From Stramenopiles sp. TOSAG23-2 (taxonomy: Eukaryota; Sar), in NCBI GenBank assembly GCA_900128395.1, contig LT649354.1, positions 1-33,996 of the forward strand: 33,996 nucleotides of DNA, given 5' to 3'. Position numbers and translations under genes: made by a program. Shown one piece after another: positions 1 through 7,599 of this stretch. Within the stretch, counting starts at the first letter, position 1. Each line of letters begins with the position of its first letter. The notes beneath the pieces were generated by a model, which was not told the DNA's origin, searched no databases, and saw only the letters and a program-made list of their open reading frames with translations.

Positions 1-480
1 ATTTGTACCTTCAGCTTTTGGCGTACTTCGTACTAGCATTTCTGGCCTGCCAGTACCTAACACTGGCAATTTTAACTTTTTACCACTAAATTTCTTTTTT
101 GCCAATTCAATGCAAAACTTTAATGGCTTTATCCAATTTTTATGCTTTTTCCAATCTTTGCTACCTGCTAATTTTACTTGAAACGCTAAAGCAAGTTTAA
201 AATCACGTTGATCTAAAGCAAATCCAAGCTGTTTTAAATATTTTTTCGAATCGTCTGTTAATTTTTTACCACCATCTTCACCGTAGATCTTTTTTAATAA
301 TGCAGCACCTTTTTTCACTTCACGCAATTGTCTTTTTTCAGTGCCACCACTAATGCCAGCATTTTCAATATCTTCCACCATATCATTTAATGCCTCCACA
401 ATTTCACGAGGCTCCGTATTACTTCTAGCCTCCAGCTTTGGCGTCGTTTCTTCTTCCTTCTTTTCTTTACATTTTCCTTT
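1..480 (-). CDS. SRA1/Sec31 C-terminal-like domain protein, partial
   Basis: The minus-strand frame is open from 480 down to the left edge, so the C-terminus is missing. It encodes a charged lead-in and then a helical domain. The pattern runs IVEALNDMVED, then TEKRQLREVKKGAALLKKIY, DSKKYLKQLGFALDQRDFKLA and FQVKLAGSKDWKKHKNWIKPLKFCIEL. This matches the helical bundle shared by SRA1 and the C-terminus of COPII coat protein Sec31 (R-K-L at the first helix, a 'sum of residues plus RNY/RDF' turn, and a closing P-L-K). No WD40 or proline-rich Sec31 parts are seen, and the next gene starts at 870, so a small stand-alone SRA1-like protein fits better than full Sec31. No ATG lies in this frame after the stop at 481-483. 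An ATG at 530 opens another frame that would need a frameshift or a tiny intron to join. The domain call is from recalled family features only. Confidence 0.5.
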
Positions 481-869
481 TCATTTTTTTTTTCATCAGC
501 AAAAAAAATCATCATAACGGAGTACTCCATGTATATTTAGGCTAGAAATAGCATTGTAAAACCTTAAAAATACTCTGACTCGAAATATAGAAGCCACACA
601 GCACTAAATATGCACAGCAGGCGGCACACCTGGCACATCATCGTCATCAAATTGAAAACTTGACGCAGATGAATCCCAGGCAAAGATCTTTTGTTATCAG
701 ATATTATAGAATATAATAATATTTGGTATTTAATTCCCGGATAAACGTGTTGTTTGAGCCATGCCACCCAGTATATAAGATTATTGCAATCATTTTTGTA
801 TATATTTGTTGATATATTCCATTTCCCTATTTGTATATCCCTTGTGAGCAAACAAAAGTATAAAGAAAC
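481..869. other. Intergenic, divergent promoter region
   Basis: About 390 bases lie between the minus-strand SRA1-like frame and the phosphatase start. The possible N-terminus of the minus-strand gene (ATG at 530, in another frame) lies here. The stretch just before 870 is rich in A with AAAC motifs, as in several other leaders of the window. I see no RNA gene. Confidence 0.5.
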
Positions 870-1868
870 ATGGGGCAATGCATACGAAAGGCAAAAAAGA
901 TATGTGAAAAATATATGCCGAAACAATGTGGTGGTCGAAAATATGAATATAATAATAAGAAAAGCTATAGAAATAAGAATAATAATGATGGTGGGATTGT
1001 TAATACAGTGCAAAAATTTGTATCATCTATTGTATTTGCACCGAAATATCCTGTGCAGACTAGGAGTCGGAAGCGTATTACATTAGCGCTTGATTTAGAT
1101 GAGACATTAATACATACAACTACATCAGCAAGGCATCAAGTATTTAGCAATGGTAGAAAAGTTTTTCCAGACCTCGTTTTGGAGGTACCAGTACAAGGTA
1201 GATATTGTATTTTTTATGTTTATATGAGGCCATATTTACATACATTTTTAAGAGAAATATCAAAATGGTTTGAAGTTGTTATTTTTACTGCAAGTGAACG
1301 TAGATATGCTGAACCTCTTGTACAAAGAATTGGTATGTAGATATACATATACACACACACACATATAGGACTATACACATTCTATATATATATATATATA
1401 TATAACTTTTCTAACAATATTATAATTATTATTATATTATTACTGATATATCAATATTTATATCATACAGACATTGGAGCCACAATATCAAGAATGTTTT
1501 TTCGTGATTCTTGTACACGTGTAGATGGTCAATATTATGTAAAAGATTTAAAAACTATACGTGCAGATCTATCGAAAATTATTTTAATTGATAATTCGCC
1601 TGTAGCATATAGTATGAATCCAGAAAATGCATTGCCTTGTTCAACATGGGAAGGTGATCCTGACGATACTGAATTATTATCATTATTGCCAATACTTGCA
1701 TCAATACAATCATCGACAAAAGATGTACGTAATATATTGTCTTTAAGATTATTCAACCCGAATAACGTCAATAGCAACAATAATATGAATCATAAGAATA
1801 AGAATACTATGCAACAATACAATCATTCTGATTCTTTTGTGCATGTTTTTGATCAATATAGTACTTAA
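870..1868 (+). CDS. SCP/FCP1-like CTD phosphatase (HAD family), two exons
   Basis: Joining 870-1332 to 1471-1868 gives 286 aa. The product resembles small C-terminal-domain phosphatases (CTDSP/SCP, Dullard/CTDNEP1), metal-dependent aspartyl phosphatases that remove phosphate from Ser/Thr. The catalytic DLDETLIHTT motif (nucleophile Asp75, acid/base Asp77) is intact. It is followed by YMRPYLHTFL, the FTASERRYAEPL helix, the FRDSCTRVDGQYYVKDL segment that spans the splice junction, LIDNSPVAYSMNPENALP and a closing DDTELLSLLPIL. The N-terminal 70 residues are basic and begin MGQC, so lipidation at Gly2/Cys4 is possible, though position 6 is Arg rather than the preferred Ser/Thr. Membrane placement would suit the Dullard-like branch, but the exact orthologue is not settled. 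The C-terminal tail is Asn-rich. It is convergent with the coiled-coil gene at 2176-3954. Confidence 0.88.
1333..1470 (+). other. Spliceosomal intron (138 nt, phase 1)
   Basis: The donor GTATGT at 1333 and the acceptor TATCATACAG ending at 1470 bound a TA-rich insert with CA and TA microsatellites and in-frame stops. Removing it joins Ile-Gly-to-Asp codons and restores an uninterrupted phosphatase domain across ERRYAEPLVQRI and DIGATISRMFFRDSC. This is the only intron in the window I can support firmly. Confidence 0.9.
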
Positions 1869-2175
1869 TAATGAAGTAACTAATGATATATAATATATAT
1901 ATATATGCTATATTGGTATGATATACATAAAGCTCTTTCATTTTTCATGAAATGTGTGAGAGAGAAAAAGATATAATGATGGAGAGTTTTAGATTTTTGA
2001 CTCCCAGTGTACAAAAGACTTTTTTTTTAAAAAATAAAAAAGAACCCCCGTTTTTAAAATAATAAATCCATCATATTAAAATATAATTCAATATTAAATT
2101 AATGTTCGTAATATACACACCTACACACTTCCTTTACTTTTTTATGTTTTTACACACACAACATTTCATATCACA
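1869..2175. other. Convergent intergenic region
   Basis: About 300 bases hold the 3' ends of two convergent genes. TA runs lie near 1890-1910 and there are T- and A-rich tracts near 2020-2060. I see no gene or structured RNA. Confidence 0.5.
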
Positions 2176-3954
2176 CTATAATAAGTGCTCTCTTAATGGA
2201 ACGAAAAAGCTTCGTATTTTTTTCTGTAATATTTCATTATTATTATTTGATGTATTGCTACAATCAACGATACTATTTTCGTTCCTATTATTATTATTAT
2301 CATTATTGACAATATCATTAACTTGAATCAAGGCATGGTTCAATGTTGAATTTAAACTTGCTTTAAATGTTTTAATATTCTGCGAGCTTTGTTTTTGTAC
2401 AAATTGCATTGCTTTTAACGTTTGATGTTTTGATATGCTATCCTCTGGTTTGGTATTCTCAGCTTTTTTTCTTCGTATTTGTTCTTTTTCTAATAATGTA
2501 TTTAATAAACTCATTTTATTTTTCAATTGGCTATTTTCATGTTGCAAATCTTTTAACAATTGGCAGTCCTTTTTCTTCTTATTATTAATAGAATTTTTTT
2601 CTGAAGTAACCATCATTTCTTTTTTTAACTTTTGCTTCAATTCATCAATAATTATATTTTTTCCTAAAACTTCATTTTTTAACCGTGTTAACTCCTTCTC
2701 ACCAAAAGCGAAGATACGTTTATTTGAATTTTTTTCTTTCATTAGATCTTTTTCATTTCGAATCTTCATATTTTTTATTTTTTTCTCATACATTTCCAAT
2801 TTGTTCTCGTAATTAGATACATCATCTTGTAATAGTACTAATTCTTTTCGTACAGCAATAACTTCACGATTCTTTGCTTCTTCCAATTTCAAAAATTTTG
2901 CTTTTTCATTTTCATGTGCAGTAAATTGTTGGTCGATCATATTTTTATGCTTCAACTTTAAATCTTCGATTTCATTTTTTAATGTTGAATTATCAAATTG
3001 TAATTTTCTATTACTTTCCATTAAATTGCTATGCAGCTGTTGTACTTTTACGAGTTGATTATTTAATGATAATGTTGTGCTATTTAAATCAATTAAATCT
3101 TGTTGAGAACTTTCTAATGTCGAATTTAATATTACCATTTCTTCACAAATGGTCTTATTCTCAGAAGTTAATGATTTGATTTCTTCTTTGAAAGCTAATG
3201 TTTCAGATTCATGAAATAATTTTATTTCATTCATTTCTGATGTTAAATCATTGATTTTGTTTTGTAACAATTCGTTCGTATTGTTGTTAGAAACGTTTTT
3301 TTCATCATTTTCATTATGATAATTTTCTTCTGTTTTCAAAATAATATGATATTTTTCATTGATTTCTTCCCGTTCTTGTTGATTTTTTAAAATTGAATTG
3401 CTCATATTATTGAGATTCGATGATTCTTCCTCTGTTGATGTTGAATAAATCATTTTTACTTGAGTTTTAAGATAATTTATAGCCGATATAGGTGAGTTAA
3501 CATTTGGTGCTGCTGTGGAAGAAGATATAGCCATCGGTGAAGATGGTTTTGATAAAGCTATTTGAGTCAATTCTGTTATACGTTTTTGAAGTTGTTTATT
3601 TTGCATTGTCAATTTTTTATTCGTTTCACATTTCTTTACATAAAATTTATGTAATTGTTGTCCTTCTTTTTGTAGGTGGTGAATTTGATTTTCGTAATGT
3701 TGTTCTAACTCATCTTCTGCTGCATTATTTAAGATATTATTCTCATCGTCGTCATCGTCATCGCTACTAAATCTTAAACTTTCCATATCACTAAATTCAA
3801 AGGCGGGTGATGATGGAGTGGTTGCTTTTTCTGTTGAAATATTAGGTTTATGTTGTTTTGAAGAAGTCTTAACAGCACTTTTTACATTGTCGTTATTTCT
3901 TATCACATTATTTCCTACAATACTATTATTATTCTCATTCATCATCATCATCAT
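2176..3954 (-). CDS. Large coiled-coil protein of unknown function
   Basis: I place the start at the first of five consecutive ATG codons (3954 downwards), giving about 592 aa. Upstream in-frame codons contain only TTG starts. The N-terminal 60 residues are polar, with an acidic patch of six Asp residues after SLRFSSD. From about residue 70 to 500 the protein is almost entirely heptad-like helix rich in Leu, Lys, Glu, Gln and Asn (for example LQKRITELTQIAL, NKINDLTSEMNEIKL, ENKLEMYEKKIKNMKI). A Ser/Pro-rich break occurs near SKPSSPMAISSS. The C-terminus is Asn-rich and ends in a short basic-hydrophobic stretch. This composition fits structural proteins of centrosome, cilium base, Golgi or cytoskeleton, but no family motif identifies it. 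It shares a divergent promoter with the FKBP fusion gene. Confidence 0.8.
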   Translation of the reverse strand: MMMMMNENNNSIVGNNVIRNNDNVKSAVKTSSKQHKPNISTEKATTPSSPAFEFSDMESLRFSSDDDDDDENNILNNAAEDELEQHYENQIHHLQKEGQQLHKFYVKKCETNKKLTMQNKQLQKRITELTQIALSKPSSPMAISSSTAAPNVNSPISAINYLKTQVKMIYSTSTEEESSNLNNMSNSILKNQQEREEINEKYHIILKTEENYHNENDEKNVSNNNTNELLQNKINDLTSEMNEIKLFHESETLAFKEEIKSLTSENKTICEEMVILNSTLESSQQDLIDLNSTTLSLNNQLVKVQQLHSNLMESNRKLQFDNSTLKNEIEDLKLKHKNMIDQQFTAHENEKAKFLKLEEAKNREVIAVRKELVLLQDDVSNYENKLEMYEKKIKNMKIRNEKDLMKEKNSNKRIFAFGEKELTRLKNEVLGKNIIIDELKQKLKKEMMVTSEKNSINNKKKKDCQLLKDLQHENSQLKNKMSLLNTLLEKEQIRRKKAENTKPEDSISKHQTLKAMQFVQKQSSQNIKTFKASLNSTLNHALIQVNDIVNNDNNNNRNENSIVDCSNTSNNNNEILQKKIRSFFVPLREHLL

Positions 3955-4478
3955 CAATATTTTGAATAAAAACAGATTCAAAAAATAATATTATTGTTAT
4001 TACTAATCTAAGTATCTATCTATCTCTCTCTCTCTCCTATTGATTTTGAAGAAGTTTTCATCTAAGTGACTTACTATAAATGTACATATAATTGTCTGGT
4101 ATATTCTTCTCTTTTACCACTGTGTTTATGTTGTATTAATATCTTTTTCCAGCCTTTTTCGTCGCAAAAAGAAGAAGATTTTTATAACGTTTCTTTCAGA
4201 GATAATTATGACCACAGTGCTATGCCCTGCTAAAAACAGTCGTGGTAGGGAATAAGACATAAGAATACAAACAAGTATAAGAAACAAGGCGCAAATCATC
4301 AGCGAAAAGGTACTTGGTATATTCGTTTTTATAATATACGGTCTATAACTAATAAAAGTATATATATATGTACCTGTATGTGTGTGTGTGTGTATGTTTG
4401 TGTTTGCATATATATTGTTGTAAAGACAAAACAGAAAAGGAATTGATAAGGTACATAAAATAAACCAACATTGATATA
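3955..4478. other. Divergent promoter region with short microsatellites
   Basis: This 524-base spacer separates the divergent coiled-coil and FKBP-fusion genes. It contains a CT run near 4022-4037, a TG microsatellite at 4379-4393 and TA-rich stretches. I see no coding sequence or RNA gene. Confidence 0.5.
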
Positions 4479-6293
4479 ATGTCAGAGGAAAATGAATCTA
4501 AGATAGAGCAGAAAGAATCCTTCAAAGAGGATGAGACGAAGGAGGATAATATTCCATCCATGAAAAATAATAGATTTAAAGGTATCAATATTGACCGTTC
4601 CCCACCTAGTGATGAATATATCGAGTTTATAGAAAGTATTGATCCTGAAAAAGCAAATAGAGCTGCGGGTATTATTCAAGGTGGAATATACCACATGTTT
4701 AAAGCACGTGCAATTGTTAGGGAAAAAATACATGAAACATATGAAATGGTATGGGATGATTCATTACAACGTTGGTACTTTTTTAATAGTAAAACAGGGA
4801 CAAGTAGTTGGGAAGAACCAATATTAATGCGTTCAGTTGGTCGTGTAGAACTATTAACACCAAGAACTAGAGAAAACATGATGTATAAAAAACAAACAGG
4901 CAAATGGAAAACAGCTAAAGATATGACAGAGGATGAAGCAGCACGAAAAATACAAGGTGCATGGAGATCCAAAGTTGCATTAAGAAATGTACGGGAAATG
5001 GTTAAGAAACAATATGAACGTGTATATGATCAAGATAGTAACCGTTACTTTTATTTTAATACCCGTACACAAGAATCATTTTGGGAACGGCCGAAAATTT
5101 TAGGTTCAGATGAAGTCCCATTGACACCACGTAGTCAGGTTATAGTAGATCAATTATTTGCACAAACGGATCAGCAACAAGGAGGATATGATCAGCAGCA
5201 AATGCAACAACAACAACAACAACAACCAATAGATGAAGGTAAACAACAAGCTACAATAGATGAATCAAAAATGATGGATCAAGTAAGACCGATGACAAGT
5301 GAATCAAATGTTCGACCAATGACAAGTGAATCAAATCTGCGACCGATGACAGGTGAAAGCTCAATGCCATCTAGAAGCACAAATCGCATGGATGATGATG
5401 ATTCAGATGCTGAATCAGATGAGGATGGCGATAGACCAGAAACTGCTATGACAAAATATAGTAATAAACAAGCAGTTTTAAGCTTAGAAGATCAAGAAGC
5501 AATCAAAACGCAGCAATTGAATGATTTTTTAGAATCAGAAGATTTAGAAGATTACAAAGAACAATTAATAGAAGAAGGATTTGATGATATGGAAGCTTTA
5601 TTAGCAATTTTAAGTGAAGATGTCGATGAAATGGGTTTTGAATTAGCAGCAAAACGTAAATTATTAAGCGCAATTGAAAAATTTCGCGAAGATGCTGGCC
5701 TTGATAGTCCAGATGAGGAAGACAGTGATGAAGAAATTTCAAGAGAATCGATAAGTGATAGTGATAGTGATGAGGATGAATTTGATGCAGAGGCTAGATT
5801 AAAAGGTCTGCGAGATGAAGATGAAAGTGATGATGCATTATCAGATGACGATGATAGACCTGATTTAACAGGAATTACTGTTGAAACTAAATTCAAAGGA
5901 GATGGTCAAAATAAAGCGATGTTTGGTCAAATTGTACGTGTCCATTATACCGCAACATTAGAAGGTAGTAAAAAGCCATTTGAAGATAGTAGAGAACGTG
6001 GTCGTGCATTTGAGTTTAAATTAGGTGCTAGTCAAGTTGTTCCGGGATGGGAAAATGTGATACGAACGATGACATTTGGGCAACGAGCTGAAGTGACGAT
6101 GGAACCACAATGTACGTATGGGGATAGAGGACATCCACCAGTTATACCACCTGGTGCAACTATTATTTTTGATATACAATTTATACGTGCTTATTATGCA
6201 GATGCAGATGCTGCATATGAACACCAAGGCTTGGCTGGCGATATTATGATTGGAAGTGGTGGTAAAGAACCGACAGGTGGAGGGGTATACTAA
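4479..6293 (+). CDS. IQ-WW-IQ-WW-SAM-like-FKBP fusion protein
   Basis: The 604-aa product combines modules rarely seen together. There is an IQ-like helix (about 58-75), WW domain 1 (about 87-113, with the paired Trp in RWYFF and SSWEEP), a second IQ motif (about 152-170, AARKIQGAWRSKVALRNVR) and WW domain 2 (about 178-205, YFYFN and SFWERP). A Gln-rich linker and three 9-residue repeats (269-295) follow. Next comes a SAM-like helical segment (about 345-400, LEDYKEQLIEEGFDDMEALL and DVDEMGFELAAKRKLLSAI) and an acidic Asp/Glu/Ser region. The C-terminus is a full FKBP peptidyl-prolyl isomerase domain (about 475-580). The FKBP core keeps VHYTATLEG, the FEDSR loop, VVPGWE, the YG turn, GHPPVIPPGATIIFDIQF and the aromatic drug-pocket residues, so activity is likely. 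IQ motifs suggest calmodulin binding and WW domains suggest proline-motif binding. The role is inferred to be a scaffolded, Ca-responsive prolyl isomerase. Confidence 0.85.
   Translation: MSEENESKIEQKESFKEDETKEDNIPSMKNNRFKGINIDRSPPSDEYIEFIESIDPEKANRAAGIIQGGIYHMFKARAIVREKIHETYEMVWDDSLQRWYFFNSKTGTSSWEEPILMRSVGRVELLTPRTRENMMYKKQTGKWKTAKDMTEDEAARKIQGAWRSKVALRNVREMVKKQYERVYDQDSNRYFYFNTRTQESFWERPKILGSDEVPLTPRSQVIVDQLFAQTDQQQGGYDQQQMQQQQQQQPIDEGKQQATIDESKMMDQVRPMTSESNVRPMTSESNLRPMTGESSMPSRSTNRMDDDDSDAESDEDGDRPETAMTKYSNKQAVLSLEDQEAIKTQQLNDFLESEDLEDYKEQLIEEGFDDMEALLAILSEDVDEMGFELAAKRKLLSAIEKFREDAGLDSPDEEDSDEEISRESISDSDSDEDEFDAEARLKGLRDEDESDDALSDDDDRPDLTGITVETKFKGDGQNKAMFGQIVRVHYTATLEGSKKPFEDSRERGRAFEFKLGASQVVPGWENVIRTMTFGQRAEVTMEPQCTYGDRGHPPVIPPGATIIFDIQFIRAYYADADAAYEHQGLAGDIMIGSGGKEPTGGGVY
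5283..5363 (+). repeat. Three tandem 27-bp coding repeats (RPMTSESN motif)
   Basis: Units at 5283-5309, 5310-5336 and 5337-5363 encode [VL]RPMT[SG]ESN-like 9-mers inside the linker of the FKBP fusion. The first two units differ mainly at synonymous positions, and the third has begun to diverge. The Ser/Thr and Pro content makes them possible phosphorylation or WW-ligand sites. Confidence 0.85.
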
Positions 6294-6427
6294 AAAAATA
6301 TTTGATCTACCCTCGTATATTGTGATAGATGACATATGATATTAATATTTACTTTCGTACAACGTTTTAAATAAAAAAATATTATATATACGAAAACACA
6401 TATTTTACACACACAGACATACTGACA

Positions 6428-7207
6428 CTACAACCCATCATCATTATTTGTATTAAAAATGTTTTTCTTATTGTTATCACCACTGTCTTCATTATCTAAA
6501 TTTAATGTTCTTGTTCTAATTTCTTCTTGTTTTTTTAAAATACTTGGTTCTAATAGCATACCAAATGTCTCTGCCCCTTCTTTCAAGGTCATAAAACGTA
6601 TTGATTCAGGATCTAACATAGATTCTTCATCATTTGGTGATAATAAACTTGTTGATACAGATAAATTTGGGCAAAAAAAATCATCTAACTCTCGACAAGA
6701 TGGAGGATCGATGTAATACAATAATGTGTTTAAAAAATTTTGCAATGCTTCTTGTCGATCCTTTATAGCACGATCATTCATACTACCAAACCAACTTTTA
6801 GGTGGTAGTTCCCCCATTTTTTCTGTATTATGCCAATTATTTTTTTTTAATTTTTTCACAAGTTCATCAAATTCACTATACCTTCGATAAATACTATAAG
6901 TTTTCATATCAATATTTTGAATATTAGGATTTGTGACAAAAATTCGATATGCAATGAAAGACTTCTTCTCAGCTTTGAATTCTTTGCATTCTGGTATTGC
7001 AATTGACCAACCTGATTTACTATCTGTTGGAATCAATTTGGAAAATTTTGCTTTTGTATTTGCTAAATAATCTTCCACTTTATCTATATGAAATGACTCG
7101 CCAGTATCTAAATTTTTGACAATAAAATTTTGAAAAAATGCATCATTTGCTTTATCTAACGTTTGTTTATCATTGGTATGTTTGTTATTGTTTGTGATAC
7201 TTGTCAT
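6428..7207 (-). CDS. PX-domain phosphoinositide-binding protein
   Basis: A 259-aa protein with one PX domain at about residues 65-170. The diagnostic YSIYRRYSEFDELVKKL segment, with the Arg that contacts the 3-phosphate of PtdIns3P, is present. So are the proline loop GELPPKSWFG and the second basic cluster DRQEALQNFLNTLL before ELDDFF. PX domains dock proteins on endosomal or vacuolar membranes. No BAR domain, kinase domain or membrane segment is visible. The short N-terminus is polar and the C-terminus (about 90 aa) ends in an Asn/Asp-rich tail. It is therefore a small sorting-nexin-like or adaptor protein, similar in PX sequence style to SGK3/SNX types, with no firm orthologue. It converges on the FKBP fusion gene with a 134-base gap. 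Confidence 0.82.
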   Translation of the reverse strand: MTSITNNNKHTNDKQTLDKANDAFFQNFIVKNLDTGESFHIDKVEDYLANTKAKFSKLIPTDSKSGWSIAIPECKEFKAEKKSFIAYRIFVTNPNIQNIDMKTYSIYRRYSEFDELVKKLKKNNWHNTEKMGELPPKSWFGSMNDRAIKDRQEALQNFLNTLLYYIDPPSCRELDDFFCPNLSVSTSLLSPNDEESMLDPESIRFMTLKEGAETFGMLLEPSILKKQEEIRTRTLNLDNEDSGDNNKKNIFNTNNDDGL

Positions 7208-7599
7208 GATCTATATTGCATTTGTTTCTTTTTTGTTCATATGTTGTATATCATTATTTTTGTACTTATATATTTCTATTCTTATAGCTATTATCAATAA
7301 TATATATTAGCACATTATTCTTCTTCGATTTTAATTTGAATGATTTATAGATTGAAGCATTGAACAACAACAACAACAAAAAAAAACCAGAAAAAAAAAA
7401 CACCACCAAAACCACAGCAGCACAAACCAGCAAACACAGGCCAACCAGGCCAACCACCGAACACACCACATTTTTTATTTTTTATTTTGTGTAATAATTA
7501 TTCATCTATTAGAAATAGAAACAGATATACATACTGTACCAACATCATATATATATATATAAACTATCATCAATTAGAAACAATCATAAAATAGGAAAT
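7208..7599. other. Divergent promoter region with a 109-nt thymine-free tract
   Basis: This spacer lies between the PX and ABCF genes. Positions 7362-7470 contain no T on the plus strand: five CAA units, then A runs, then ACC/CCA-rich sequence with GGCCAACCA repeated. The remainder is ordinary AT-rich sequence with a TA run at about 7549-7561. The tract lies 130 bases upstream of the ABCF start and may form part of its 5' leader. Confidence 0.6.

Noticed and set aside
564-1013. Minus-strand open frame of 149 codons
   Set aside because: It overlaps the phosphatase exon in antisense, and its Ile-rich translation is the mirror of AT-rich coding sequence.
7266-7469. Hydrophobic 67-codon minus-strand frame
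   Set aside because: It is the complement of the thymine-free tract; low-complexity composition explains the absence of stops.
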